A stretch of 64,000 nucleotides of DNA from Thiomargarita sp. (GCA_020721005.1 DYNP01000006.1:62001-126000), one strand, 5' to 3'. Counted from the first letter of the stretch, positions 1-8,831 are shown. Program-made: numbers and translations. The notes: generated by a model from the sequence alone, not told the origin.

Positions 1-1
1 T

Positions 2-1147
2 CGTTTTACCACCACGGTAACCGCAGTCGATCGACAAGATCAAGAAATGCAAGGGAACAAAGAAGTGATCCTGATGAATCCCAGTCCCATTCCCCAAGTT
101 CGTTTTCACGCCACACCTTTATTTGGGGAAAGTCCCCTGCGGGTATTTTTCACCAATGAATCAATATCAACGGTTCCTGGCAATGAATTGACTATGATTT
201 GGCAATTTGGAGACGGTCAAGTTTCCACCGACACTCATCCCGCCCACAGTTTTACTGAAGAGGGAACTTATCCAGTGATCTTGGAAACCTATTCTAAATT
301 GAATCATCAAAGTGCTGCTTACACTGTGCCCATTGCCGTGATCAATCGCGCCAGCACTCAAATTCCAGTCACGGGACTGACTCGTTTTCGTCCCCAAGTA
401 TTAATGGCAGGCCTTGATCCCATGCTGATTGACCTGTTGGACACGCATACCAAAATTTTTGCTTTGGTGAGACCGGGGGCAGTGCCAGTACAAACGGTGC
501 GAGTGATGCAAAATGGCAGTGAATTCACCCTGGTTATGCAGCATGTGGCCACTTTTGGGAATGGAGATCAACGTTATGAAGTGGTTTTACCTTTGACCAG
601 GGGGATATTGTCAGTCAGCACTTATGCCAATTTATTTGGAGATAAGCCGGGACAATTTAGGATTCAAGCCATTGATCAAGCAGGACAGTTTCATGCTTTT
701 CCCAATTTAGAGATTGGGACTAATCCTCCAGCCCCCACAATTGCCACTTCTTTAGCCATTCAGCCGTTGCGACAAGTGGGAATTAAACGAGCAGCACCGC
801 AGGCTTTGGCAGCTGGTTTTGATCCCGCATTGGTTGATGTGGGGGATGCTGAATTTTTGGTAAAGGCTTTGGTGCGCGAGGGAATGTATCCCATTGCGGA
901 AGTAACTTTGCTACAAAATCAAGGAGAATGGAGTTTACCCTTGCGCTTACAAGAGGTGCTGCCCAATGGGGATAAGATGTATGTGCTTACTTATAGTTTT
1001 GCTGGAGGCAGTTTGTCGGTCGGCACTTTGGGTAGTTTGTTTGGTGACCAATCCAGTCCCAATCAGTTTAGAATTAAGGTAACTGATCAGAGTGGGGAAA
1101 GTCATTATTTTCCAGAATTGAAGGTGGGTAATTTTCCACGACTTTAA
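2..1147 (+). CDS. PKD-domain surface protein, 5' part outside window
   Basis: The reading frame is open from the first base and runs without a stop into the ATG at 47, so the gene starts outside the window and 47 is probably internal. The visible C-terminal part holds the tail of one domain, then a PKD domain (about residues 30-100 from the first visible Met) with the signatures WQFGDG and SFTEEGTYPV. Two tandem modules of about 110 residues follow; each begins near xAxGxDPxLxD and ends FRIxxxDQxGxxHxFPxLxxG. PKD domains are beta-sandwich spacers in secreted or surface proteins. The two modules match no family I can name. Function beyond an extracellular structural or adhesive role is unknown. 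No anchor or sorting signal is visible at the C-terminus. Confidence 0.7.
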   Translation, partial: RFTTTVTAVDRQDQEMQGNKEVILMNPSPIPQVRFHATPLFGESPLRVFFTNESISTVPGNELTMIWQFGDGQVSTDTHPAHSFTEEGTYPVILETYSKLNHQSAAYTVPIAVINRASTQIPVTGLTRFRPQVLMAGLDPMLIDLLDTHTKIFALVRPGAVPVQTVRVMQNGSEFTLVMQHVATFGNGDQRYEVVLPLTRGILSVSTYANLFGDKPGQFRIQAIDQAGQFHAFPNLEIGTNPPAPTIATSLAIQPLRQVGIKRAAPQALAAGFDPALVDVGDAEFLVKALVREGMYPIAEVTLLQNQGEWSLPLRLQEVLPNGDKMYVLTYSFAGGSLSVGTLGSLFGDQSSPNQFRIKVTDQSGESHYFPELKVGNFPRL

Positions 1148-1216
1148 AATGATGTAACTTGAGGATCTGAGTGATTTTTAAGATTTGTAAGGTCTGGGTG
1201 TGACAATAAATGGGCG

Positions 1217-1552
1217 GTGAAGCAATATCGTCAAGTTTGGTTATGGTTGCTGTTGTGGATGGTTTTTGTGCCGGGCGTGCAGGCTGAGGGGATTATTACT
1301 ACGGTGGCTGGGAGTGGCACCGTTGGCGATGGTGGTGTACCTGCTATCAATGCACAACTTTCTGCGCCTAATGGTATAACCTTAGATAACGGAGGGTGAT
1401 AAATCCACCGACGCACAACTTAATCTCCCTTATGGTGTGATCGTTGACAGTGGTGGATTTATATTGTTGATTATGATAACAATCGTATCCATAAAGTGGA
1501 TACCGCTGGCATCATTTCTACCGTGGCGGGAAGTGGTGCTACTGGTTTATAG
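1217..1552 (+). pseudogene. Decayed NHL-repeat secreted protein
   Basis: A GTG start at 1217 opens a clear signal peptide (WLWLLLWMVFVPGVQA, then EG) followed by the start of an NHL beta-propeller (IITTVAGSGTVGDGG, LSAPNGITLDNGG). The frame stops at 1397-1399, but NHL sequence continues in other frames: LNLPYGVIVDSGG at about 1420-1460, then YIVDYDNNRIHKVDTAG and IISTVAGSGATGL up to a TAG at 1550-1552. At least two frameshifts and a severe 3' truncation are needed to explain this. NHL propellers of this type normally have many repeats in an extracellular protein; this one retains about two. It is a pseudogene, perhaps a remnant of a surface protein family shared with the upstream PKD gene. 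Confidence 0.75.
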
Positions 1553-1651
1553 CAGGATAGCACTACCTATACTGAGACGTATGTGGATAGGGTGAAGCAG
1601 TAGTAACATCGATCAGTGATTCGTCAATACTTACGCTGACCAAATTGGAAC

Positions 1652-1687
1652 GGGCAAACAGGGAGTTTCGCCCTCTTTAATTTTACT
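1652..1687 (+). terminator. Hairpin plus T-rich tail
   Basis: gggcaaac pairs with gtttcgccc (one bulged C) across a 5-nt loop and is followed by ctctttaattttactt. It lies between the NHL remnant and the gene at 1704, so it is a plausible intrinsic terminator of the former gene. Confidence 0.45.
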
Positions 1688-1703
1688 TTAGGGGGACGCC
1701 TTT

Positions 1704-2336
1704 ATGCCCAAAAATATCTTCAAAGAAGGAAAAAAATATACCTTTAGTGACTATTTTGAAATGGGACACCCGACCGAAGAAATCGTCACGGCCCTTGGAT
1801 ATACCTTGGCCAGCCAACTTCTCTCATTGCCTCAAAATCATCACTTTGATCCTGCCGTGCTGGAGAACTTGAGAGATTCATATTATGCTCTGGTTCCCAA
1901 AATTTCTTTAAACTCGGAAATCGCTAAACGAGAACTGATGATTGCGCCTGTTCTTCATGCCATTATCAAAACTGTTGAGGCCAAATTAAATATCGAATAT
2001 TCGATAGAGGTAGATGAGAAACTAAGCGGTACGATAGATTATCTATTTTATTCCACTAAGGCGCTCATCGTGATCGAAGCCAAAAAAGGTGATTTGGAAA
2101 GAGGTTTTAACCAATTAGCCGCGGAAATGATTGCTATCGATAAGTACGAAGATGCCAATCTACCGGCGAGGTTATATGGTGCGATAACTATCGGCGAAGT
2201 TTGGCGGTTTGCGGTTTTAGAGAGAACCTCAAAACTCTTGCTGAAAGATCTTCATATCTTCCGATTTCCAGAAGATTTAACGGACCTGTTCTCAATCTTG
2301 AAAGGCATTTTAGATAGGGATGCCCATTCAGAGTAG
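1704..2336 (+). CDS. PD-(D/E)XK nuclease-fold protein, uncharacterised
   Basis: The product has 210 residues. The start is preceded by a strong GGGGGA ribosome site. The central part contains GTIDYLFYS followed by ALIVIEAKKGDLERG, the D-x(n)-ExK arrangement typical of PD-(D/E)XK nuclease-like folds, and then a helix with NQLAAEM that often follows this core. There is no signal peptide or membrane segment, so it is probably cytosolic. Such proteins are frequent and often uncharacterised in cyanobacteria and filamentous sulfur bacteria; some are remnants of restriction or transposon systems. No methylase or antitoxin partner lies next to it, so a defence role cannot be claimed. Confidence 0.6.
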   Translation: MPKNIFKEGKKYTFSDYFEMGHPTEEIVTALGYTLASQLLSLPQNHHFDPAVLENLRDSYYALVPKISLNSEIAKRELMIAPVLHAIIKTVEAKLNIEYSIEVDEKLSGTIDYLFYSTKALIVIEAKKGDLERGFNQLAAEMIAIDKYEDANLPARLYGAITIGEVWRFAVLERTSKLLLKDLHIFRFPEDLTDLFSILKGILDRDAHSE

Positions 2337-2493
2337 CATGTAAAATTGCGTGTCATCTGGCAGTTGCCAACTTTTGGTGGATGACGACTGTGCTTTATTC
2401 ACCCTATACGGGCTTAATTTTTCCAAGAAGATTTGATAAGTTTTGAAAAGTTGTGTTGCTCTTTTGTGTTTCTGACTTTCACTGTTTGAGAAA

Positions 2494-2526
2494 AGACCTG
2501 CCAGGTTTTAAAAATTGGGCAGGTCT
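2494..2526. repeat. Palindromic repeat, cctgccaggttt type
   Basis: A 9-bp perfect stem (agacctgcc with ggcaggtct) encloses ggttttaaaaattg-type sequence. It shares the word cctgccaggttt with the hairpin at 7756-7788, so both belong to one small dispersed family. It might also act as a weak terminator. Confidence 0.5.
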
Positions 2527-2535
2527 CTGTTGAGG

Positions 2536-2572
2536 TTAGGGCAATGACGGCACGAAAAGAGGCAGTTATCCA
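2536..2572 (-). repeat. 37-bp dispersed repeat, copy A
   Basis: Read on the minus strand this matches 47798-47834 on the plus strand at 36 of 37 positions (core gcctcttttcgtgccgtcat). The repeat has no coding content. Confidence 0.65.
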
Positions 2573-2793
2573 CTCTATGCGTATCACTATTGAGTATATG
2601 TCCTAATTTTCCAATTGTATGTACCCAGCTCATGATGTTCATCTAAAAGGCATTTATGTTACAACAGATTTCGAGTTGTGGGTAATTGGGTGAGTTGACG
2701 GTGGGTAGCCAGTATGGTGGATAAGTGTTGCGTCATCCGCCTCACAAGTTACCAGTTTGATTGATATAAATTGCCATATCCAGGAAATATCAC

Positions 2794-2958
2794 ATGAATA
2801 TGCTTTGTATTTACTGCCCAGACTCTATTCCTGCTTTGACAAACCAATCCACTGCGGATTTTGAACGGGAAACAGGTATGATGCTACTGGCGCTTAAACT
2901 GTTTAAAATAGAAAGCAGCGAGGAAGGTGTAAGGATGAGTGCAGCGCATGGAAACTAG
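2794..2958 (+). CDS. Possible 54-residue protein
   Basis: ATG at 2794 is preceded by AGGA about 9 nt upstream, and the frame runs 54 codons to TAG at 2956. The predicted peptide starts MNMLCIYCPDSIPA and ends SAAHGN; it has a CxxC pair near the N-terminus and no membrane segment. I do not recognise it. It could be a chance frame in an otherwise non-coding gap. Confidence 0.25.
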   Translation: MNMLCIYCPDSIPALTNQSTADFERETGMMLLALKLFKIESSEEGVRMSAAHGN

Positions 2959-3138
2959 AAAAAAGACGTGCTAAAATAGGTAGGTCGAGTTGTCGATAGC
3001 GTAACCTGATATTCCATTTCCTTTGATGTCGGATTACGTCATAAAAAGATGTGCTTAAGACGGACTATCTGAATAGAAGTCATGCTGAGTTTGTTTAATT
3101 TCTGTCCCTTAATTCATTGCAATCAAGGAGTACCTGAT

Positions 3139-4107
3139 ATGCTGATCGAATCCACCGCTACCCCGTTATTGTATCTGAGCTTCATAGTTTTGGTTATCGT
3201 TTTGCTGACTGTAGACTTCTTGGTACTGAAAACCCAGGGAGTCCATCGGGTCAGCGTCAAGGAGGCGGCAGCCTGGTCGGTGGTGTGGATCAGTATCGCT
3301 TTGCTGTTCTGCGTTTGGCTATGGTGGTATCTGGACGGGCGTTTCGGACGGGAAGTCGCCAACGAAAAGGCGCTGGAATACCTAACCGGCTATCTCATTG
3401 AAAAATCTCTGGCAGTGGACAACTTATTTGTCTGGATCACTTTGTTCAGTTTTTTTGCTGTACCTATCGAGTTCCAGAAACGGGTGTTGCTGTACGGCGT
3501 ATTGGGCGCAATTATTATGCGCGGCGTGCTAATTTATGTCGGTGCTTTGCTGCTGACGCAGTTCCACTGGATGCTCTACGTCTTTGGATTGTTTCTGCTG
3601 ATCACCGGCATCAAAATGTTGGTTTTTTCGGGGAAGGAACCTGATTTGAATCAAAACCCGTTGCTGCTTTGGATGCGCGGCCACATGCGCATTACCGACG
3701 GCTATCACGGCGAACGGTTTTTCGTGTTGCAAAACGGTATACGCTATGCTACGCCGATGTTTGTGGTGCTGATTTTGGTGGAAGTCACCGATCTGATTTT
3801 TGCAGTGGATTCAATTCCCGCGATTTTTGCCGTCACCAAAGATCCGTTCATCGTCTTCACTTCTAATATTTTCGCCATTTTGGGCTTGCGGGCAATGTAT
3901 TTTCTGCTCGCCGATATGGCGGATCGCTTTCATTTGCTGAAATATGGCTTAGCGGTTATCCTGATGTTTATCGGCGTGAAAATGCTGCTGCTCGATGTCT
4001 ACAAAATTCCGGTGGGGAGTGCGCTTGGTATTGTCGGTTTGATTTTAGTAGCCTCAGTGGCGGCCAGTTTGGTGACTTCTCGGCCAAGCAAACGGTCTTC
4101 TGTTTGA
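3139..4107 (+). CDS. alx: Alx/TerC-family membrane protein
   Basis: This is an inner-membrane protein of the TerC family, closest in pattern to E. coli Alx (manganese export, alkaline-pH response). I chose ATG 3139 (322 residues, the Alx length) because AAGGAG lies just upstream; an ATG at 3082 would add 19 non-conserved residues. About nine membrane segments can be seen. The family's acidic membrane motifs are present: EKSLAVDNLFVW and VEVTDLIFAVDSIPAIF, whose Asp and Glu residues are linked to metal transport. E. coli alx is controlled by a Mn-sensing leader; the 180 bp upstream here do not show that riboswitch's landmarks. Base and codon use (many CTG, GGC, GCG) look richer in GC than the neighbours, which may indicate acquisition. 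Confidence 0.88.
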   Translation: MLIESTATPLLYLSFIVLVIVLLTVDFLVLKTQGVHRVSVKEAAAWSVVWISIALLFCVWLWWYLDGRFGREVANEKALEYLTGYLIEKSLAVDNLFVWITLFSFFAVPIEFQKRVLLYGVLGAIIMRGVLIYVGALLLTQFHWMLYVFGLFLLITGIKMLVFSGKEPDLNQNPLLLWMRGHMRITDGYHGERFFVLQNGIRYATPMFVVLILVEVTDLIFAVDSIPAIFAVTKDPFIVFTSNIFAILGLRAMYFLLADMADRFHLLKYGLAVILMFIGVKMLLLDVYKIPVGSALGIVGLILVASVAASLVTSRPSKRSSV

Positions 4108-4132
4108 TGGATTAAACGGAAACTTAAGTAGG

Positions 4133-4162
4133 GTGGGTAAAACAAAAAGACGTTTTGCCCAC
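4133..4162 (+). terminator. Hairpin after alx
   Basis: gtgggtaaaac (4133-4143) pairs with gttttgcccac (4152-4162) with one G-T pair and an 8-nt loop, 26 bp after the alx stop. There is no T-run, so it could equally be a dispersed palindromic repeat; similar gtgggcaaaac...gttttgcccac repeats are common in filamentous bacteria. Confidence 0.45.
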
Positions 4163-4723
4163 TCTGAATTGTCCACTTTTAAGGAACGAACTTTTGAGGA
4201 ATGAAGGGCATCTGTCGCGATTGAGTAAATTCCGCCAAGAGATTCATGCCCGATAACGATATAACACCGCTTGTACAAACACTCGATTGTCCTTTGCCCA
4301 TCTTCCTACATTTCCCATTCTTCATTTCCCACTCTTCCTGGTAACAGGTCCTATTAATTTTTTTACTCTTCTCATCTATCTCTTTTTCACCCTTTTTGAT
4401 GGTATGCTTTAAGGTGAGTCAGTAATTTCCCATCACCTTTTAACCAATCCTGTGTTACAATAAAAGTAGGATAAAAGGATAATTCAGTTTAAAAATCCCA
4501 TTGACGCGGCGGTATACTGCTTTTTTGCGACTGTGATTTTCCTGCTTAAGAGGAGAATTGGCAATCCAACTCTGACCCAACCAGATGCACTTCCTGATAA
4601 AAAAACACAGGCAGGGAACTCAAGGCTGAAATTGCAAGCCAATTTTATTCTAAGGATACTTATTTACAGGAATAATAAATGTTTGGGCAACCCAAAATAG
4701 AAACTATTTGAGAGACTAAAACT
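4163..4723. other. Non-coding leader upstream of glgA
   Basis: There is no supported gene in this stretch. It is pyrimidine-rich around 4280-4390 and AT-rich near 4440-4500, and presumably carries the glgA promoter. I could not single out a convincing -35/-10 pair. Confidence 0.4.
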
Positions 4724-6196
4724 ATGTACATCGTCATGATTGCCTCTGAGTGTGCCCCCGTAGCTAAGGTGGGCGGATTAGGTGATGTCGTGTATGGACT
4801 GAGCAAGGAATTGGAAATTCGGGGTAATGCAGTGGAAATTATATTACCCAAGTATGATTGTATGCGCCATGACCAAGTTTACGGTCTGCATATTACTTAC
4901 CCTGATTTATGGGTACCCTGGTATGGAGGCGCCATCCGTTGTCACATCTGGTTTGGTTTTGTGCAAGGCCGAAAATGTTTCTTCATCGAACCCCAGTCCA
5001 ATGATAACTTCTTCAATCGGGGAGCGTTTTACGGCTTCCCTGATGAAGCCATGCGTTTTGCCTTCTTTAGCAAGGCAGCCTTAGAATTCCTGCTCAAGAG
5101 CAATAAACGACCCGATATACTCCACTGTCACGACTGGCAAGCGGGTCTGGTTCCTGTACTTCTATTTGAAATGTATCATAAACTTGGCATGGACCGTCAA
5201 AGAGTCTGTTATACCATTCATAATTTTAGGCACCAAGGGATTACTGGAGACAATGTTCTCTGGGCGACTGGTTTACAACGTCCTGAATATTTTAAACAAC
5301 CTGAACGTTTAAAGGATGACTTCAATCATACTGCCCTCAATTTCATGAAGGGCGGAATTGTTTACTCCAACTTTGTCACCACCGTATCCCCTCAACATGC
5401 CTGGGAAGTACGCTTTACTGATCAAGGTTATGGATTGGGGCACACCCTCTACACCCATCGAACCAAATTTGGAGGCGTGCTCAATGGTCTCGACTATGAA
5501 GTTTGGAATCCCGAAATCGATCCCCTAATTCCCCACCACTACAGTGCCCATTCCCTGGATCCTAAATACGGCAATAAGGAAATTTTGCGGGAACGCTTTT
5601 TACTGCGCAAAGACTATAAACCAGTCATTGCCTACGTTGGACGTCTTGACTCTCAAAAAGGAGTTCACCTCATTCGACACGGCATCTTTCACGCGATTCA
5701 GAATGGGGCCCAGTTCATACTCTTGGGCGCCGGGTCGGAGAAGGGCATTAATGACCACTTCTGGCAAATCAAACATCAACTGAATGACAACCCAGATTGT
5801 CACTTAGAAATCAGCTACAACGAGGAACTGGCGCACCTCATCTATGCCGGGGCTGACCTCATCATTGTTCCCAGTGTTTATGAACCCTGTGGACTGACCC
5901 AGGTCATTGCATTGCGCTATGGGACTGTGCCCATAGTCCGTGCTGTGGGGGGGTTGGTCAACACCGTTTTTGACCGGGACCATGACAGCAAACCCCTTCA
6001 AGAACGCAATGGCTACGTTTTCCATGAAGACAGTCACAGCGCTTTTGAATCCGCTTTGCAACGCGCTATTGGACTCTGGTACTCTGATCCCAAGGCATTT
6101 CGAGAACTGGTCATTAACGGCATGCAATATGACTTTTCTTGGAATTACCCCGGACAAGATTACTTAAACATCTACGAGTTTATCTGTTGCAAATAA
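4724..6196 (+). CDS. glgA: Glycogen synthase
   Basis: The product (490 residues) is a GT5-family ADP-glucose glycogen synthase, which extends alpha-1,4-glucan chains in the cytosol. The N-terminus has the ADP-glucose-binding motif KVGGLGDV (Lys15). The middle carries HDWQAGL and YTIHNFRHQG. The C-terminal Rossmann domain has the PSVYEPCGLTQ motif with the conserved Glu and the RYGTVPIVRAVGGLVNTV segment. Length matches the family. The gene is followed after 59 bp by a GH57 glycosidase on the same strand, so the two are probably co-transcribed and work on glycogen. No glgB, glgC or glgP is adjacent. Confidence 0.95.
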   Translation: MYIVMIASECAPVAKVGGLGDVVYGLSKELEIRGNAVEIILPKYDCMRHDQVYGLHITYPDLWVPWYGGAIRCHIWFGFVQGRKCFFIEPQSNDNFFNRGAFYGFPDEAMRFAFFSKAALEFLLKSNKRPDILHCHDWQAGLVPVLLFEMYHKLGMDRQRVCYTIHNFRHQGITGDNVLWATGLQRPEYFKQPERLKDDFNHTALNFMKGGIVYSNFVTTVSPQHAWEVRFTDQGYGLGHTLYTHRTKFGGVLNGLDYEVWNPEIDPLIPHHYSAHSLDPKYGNKEILRERFLLRKDYKPVIAYVGRLDSQKGVHLIRHGIFHAIQNGAQFILLGAGSEKGINDHFWQIKHQLNDNPDCHLEISYNEELAHLIYAGADLIIVPSVYEPCGLTQVIALRYGTVPIVRAVGGLVNTVFDRDHDSKPLQERNGYVFHEDSHSAFESALQRAIGLWYSDPKAFRELVINGMQYDFSWNYPGQDYLNIYEFICCK

Positions 6197-6255
6197 AGGA
6201 TGACTTGACTTCAATGAAGAACGAATTTTATTTAAAATAACTAGGAAGAAATGCT

Positions 6256-7719
6256 ATGAGTGAACTACCAGAATACATTGATGGAGTCGTTAACCTCTCC
6301 GGCTCTGATCGAGAAATAGAAAAGGCCCTTAAAGATCATCAATCCAAACCTGTATTTCTACCGGAAAGTGATCTGGATTTCAAACAAATTCGCAGCAGTT
6401 TTGCCATTGCCCTCCACATGCACCAACCCCTGATTCCTGCCGGTGGTCATGACCTGCAAACCGCAGAAATGATCAGCAATCTCAAATACATGATGGACAA
6501 CCAAGGATTTGGGGATAATCACAACGCGCCCGTTTTCCACTGGTGTTATAAACGCATGGGCGATTTCATTCCCCAATTGGTCGACGGTGGCAAACAACCC
6601 CGGGTCATGCTTGAATATTCAGGCACGCTGCTCCATGGACTGCGTCAAATGGGGTTGCATGATGTTCTCGATATTCTTAAAACCATTACCTGCAATTCCC
6701 ACTATCGTCGCTATGTAGAATGGCTGGGATGCCCATGGGGACATGCCGTTGCTCCCTCCACCCCCACTCAAGATTACCGTTTACAAGTCAAAGCCTGGCA
6801 ACACCATTTCGCCGCCCTATTTGGTCTCGAAGCCCTCACCCGTGTACGAGGATTTTCCCCCTCTGAAATGGCCCTGCCCAATCACCCCGATGTCGCCTAT
6901 GAATTCGTCAAAACCCTCAAAGATTGTGGCTATCAATGGGTATTGATTCAAGAGCACAGCGTTGAAGAGCCCGCAACCGGCCAAGGTCCCCAACTCAAAC
7001 ATTTTCCTCATCGTTTGGTCTGCACCAACTCTGCCGGTAAAACCATCAGCATCATTGCCATTCTCAAAACCCAAGGCAGTGACACCAAACTGGTGGCACA
7101 AATGCAACCCTACTATGAAGCCAAGGGATTGACACGCCTCAAAGTTGCAGGCAAAGAAGTTCCTCCCCTAGTCACACAAATTGCAGATGGTGAAAATGGA
7201 GGAGTGATGATGAATGAATTTCCCAGCAAATTCTTTGAAGTCATGAACGAATGCTCAGGCTCCCCCAGTCCCGCGATCAATGTCACTGAATACCTTGAAC
7301 ATTTATTTGCCAGCGGTATTACAGAAAAAGATCTACCCGCATTACAACCAATCTTGCAAAAACGGATTTGGGACCGTTTCAAACCGGGGGCGGGACCTGA
7401 GAAAATGGCCAAACTCATCGAAGAATTGAAAAAGGAAGATGGACGTTTTCATATGGAAGGCGGCAGCTGGACCAATGACATTTCCTGGGTAAAAGGCTAT
7501 GATGATGTGCTCAGTGCCATGGAAAAAACCAGTTCCCTATTCCATGAAAAAGTCATCAGCAAAAACATTCCCACCGATGAGCACCGTTACCGTAATGCCT
7601 TATTCCACCTCTTATCTTCCCAAACCAGCTGCTATCGTTACTGGGGACAAGGATTGTGGACCGACTATGGACAAGAAATTTGTCGCCGCACCCGAGACAT
7701 TTTGACCTATGATTTCTAA
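6256..7719 (+). CDS. GH57 family glycoside hydrolase / glucanotransferase
   Basis: The product has 487 residues and no signal peptide. AGGAAG precedes the ATG. The family's first conserved region appears as ALHMHQPLIPAGG, and LEYSGTLLHGL and GCPWGHAV follow as expected. GFSPSEMALPNH probably carries the catalytic nucleophile Glu, and the C-terminal half has EGGSWTNDISW. GH57 enzymes include alpha-amylases, 4-alpha-glucanotransferases and branching enzymes, all retaining, acting on alpha-glucans. Position directly after glgA suggests intracellular glycogen branching or remodelling. The sequence alone does not separate the activities. Confidence 0.88.
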   Translation: MSELPEYIDGVVNLSGSDREIEKALKDHQSKPVFLPESDLDFKQIRSSFAIALHMHQPLIPAGGHDLQTAEMISNLKYMMDNQGFGDNHNAPVFHWCYKRMGDFIPQLVDGGKQPRVMLEYSGTLLHGLRQMGLHDVLDILKTITCNSHYRRYVEWLGCPWGHAVAPSTPTQDYRLQVKAWQHHFAALFGLEALTRVRGFSPSEMALPNHPDVAYEFVKTLKDCGYQWVLIQEHSVEEPATGQGPQLKHFPHRLVCTNSAGKTISIIAILKTQGSDTKLVAQMQPYYEAKGLTRLKVAGKEVPPLVTQIADGENGGVMMNEFPSKFFEVMNECSGSPSPAINVTEYLEHLFASGITEKDLPALQPILQKRIWDRFKPGAGPEKMAKLIEELKKEDGRFHMEGGSWTNDISWVKGYDDVLSAMEKTSSLFHEKVISKNIPTDEHRYRNALFHLLSSQTSCYRYWGQGLWTDYGQEICRRTRDILTYDF

Positions 7720-7755
7720 ACCTGCCAAATTTAAGATCGTTCAATGAGCGCAAAA

Positions 7756-7788
7756 AAACCTGACAGGTTTTCAAAACCTGCCAGGTTT
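7756..7788. terminator. Bidirectional hairpin between convergent genes
   Basis: aaacctgacaggt (7756-7768) pairs with acctgccaggttt (7776-7788), one mismatch, with flanking A- and T-rich bases. It lies between the GH57 gene and the convergent SPFH gene and can serve both. The sequence belongs to the cctgccaggttt repeat family. Confidence 0.6.
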
Positions 7789-7835
7789 GCTTAGGTATAG
7801 TGGGCAAAGCAGTTGCCCTCTACCCTACTCAACTG

Positions 7836-8831
7836 TTATTCTGAACCTTCTGACTTAGATACAGTTTTCGACCCTGTTGAATCGGAACTGTTGGGCAAAG
7901 ACAATATCAGTCCTCCTTGGGAATTGCTGCCCATTAACGTTTGTGGATAGCGCCCATCCCACTGCTGCACCGCCAAATAATCAATCAATTCCCGAGTGAT
8001 CGATTGGGCCATCAATCGGTTAGCCTCGGATCTCGCCTTAGCCTCGGCAGTAATTTGATAAGCAGAAGCATCTGCTTCTATACGCTTTTTCTCCGCATCA
8101 GCTTTGGCTTGAGTGGTGACTTCGATCAAGCGAGTATTGGCCTCAATGGTCTTAATCTCCTGATTTTTCTTGGCTTGTTGTTCAATCATGCCCAAACGTT
8201 GCTCTTCCTGCTTGGCCAATTGCACCTCTTTGATTTTATCCAGAACAATCTGGGGCAATTCGATGTTTCTCAATCCGGCATTTTCCAAACGGAAAGGCTT
8301 TCCTTCAAATTCCCTGGTTAATTGCACCTCAATTTCCTGACCAATTTCCGCCCGTTTTTGGGCAATTTCTTCGGCCTGATACTTGCCAATCACATCCCTA
8401 ACCACATTCCGAATAACGGGATTGATAAACTTCATAAAATAGTTCTCTCCATACTGCTCTAGTAACTGACTCGCCAATTCAGGGATCGCTACATATTGCA
8501 CAGTCAAATCAATCCCAATGGGCAAACTCTTGTTATCCAAAATTTGAATTTGTGGATTATTTGAAACTCCATCAGAGTCCCTGGCATCCTCTTTACCCAC
8601 GTAGTTTGCGGTCTGTAACTTGGCATCAACCACTCTAATCTGTTGAATAAAAGGCACTTTGAAATGCAGGCCGGCAGGTTTCACTTGTTCGCTGAATTTC
8701 CCAAAACTCACCAGCACCCCAACCGTTCCACTTTCAATGGTATACATCCCTTTAAGTACTGCAGAGACTGCCAAGTACATTCCCAGTAAGAGAATTCCCA
8801 GCCAAATAACACTTTTCATTTGTTTCATCAT
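7836..8831 (-). CDS. SPFH/prohibitin-family membrane protein
   Basis: The product has about 331 residues from ATG 8831; the frame extends 3 codons further to a TTG. One N-terminal membrane anchor (SVIWLGILLLGMYLAVSAV) is followed by an SPFH domain (ESGTVGVLVSFGKF, KPAGLHFKVPFIQ) and a long charged helix with EEIAQKRAEIGQEIE and AEKKRIEADASAYQITAEA, which predicts coiled-coil oligomerisation. This resembles prohibitins and HflC/HflK. Members form large membrane rings and scaffold proteases or microdomains. It is a single gene without an HflK-like partner, so I do not name it hflC. The FmdB-type gene upstream is co-directional but separated by a hairpin. Confidence 0.85.
   Translation of the reverse strand: MMKQMKSVIWLGILLLGMYLAVSAVLKGMYTIESGTVGVLVSFGKFSEQVKPAGLHFKVPFIQQIRVVDAKLQTANYVGKEDARDSDGVSNNPQIQILDNKSLPIGIDLTVQYVAIPELASQLLEQYGENYFMKFINPVIRNVVRDVIGKYQAEEIAQKRAEIGQEIEVQLTREFEGKPFRLENAGLRNIELPQIVLDKIKEVQLAKQEEQRLGMIEQQAKKNQEIKTIEANTRLIEVTTQAKADAEKKRIEADASAYQITAEAKARSEANRLMAQSITRELIDYLAVQQWDGRYPQTLMGSNSQGGLILSLPNSSDSTGSKTVSKSEGSE

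Larger units (their letters stand above)
2337..2793. other. Non-coding stretch with repeat fragments
   Basis: I see no convincing gene here. The stretch holds a hairpin at 2494-2526 (agacctgcc/ggcaggtct) related to the hairpin at 7756-7788, and at 2536-2572 a 37-bp sequence that recurs inverted at 47798-47834 with one mismatch. Confidence 0.6.

Noticed and set aside
1704-2336. Restriction or defence system based on the PD-(D/E)XK protein
   Set aside because: No methyltransferase, helicase, antitoxin or other defence partner is adjacent; a nuclease-like core alone is not enough.
2959-3138. Manganese (yybP-ykoY) riboswitch before alx
   Set aside because: Expected from E. coli, but I do not see the GGGGAGUA-type and CGUCAU-type landmarks in a consistent arrangement.
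4054-4278. Minus-strand 74-codon frame after alx
   Set aside because: It overlaps the alx 3' end and a hairpin, and has no recognisable features.
5804-6157. Long antisense frames over glgA, pntB, chpA and pilY1
   Set aside because: These are shadow frames of well-supported genes, without family features or ribosome sites.
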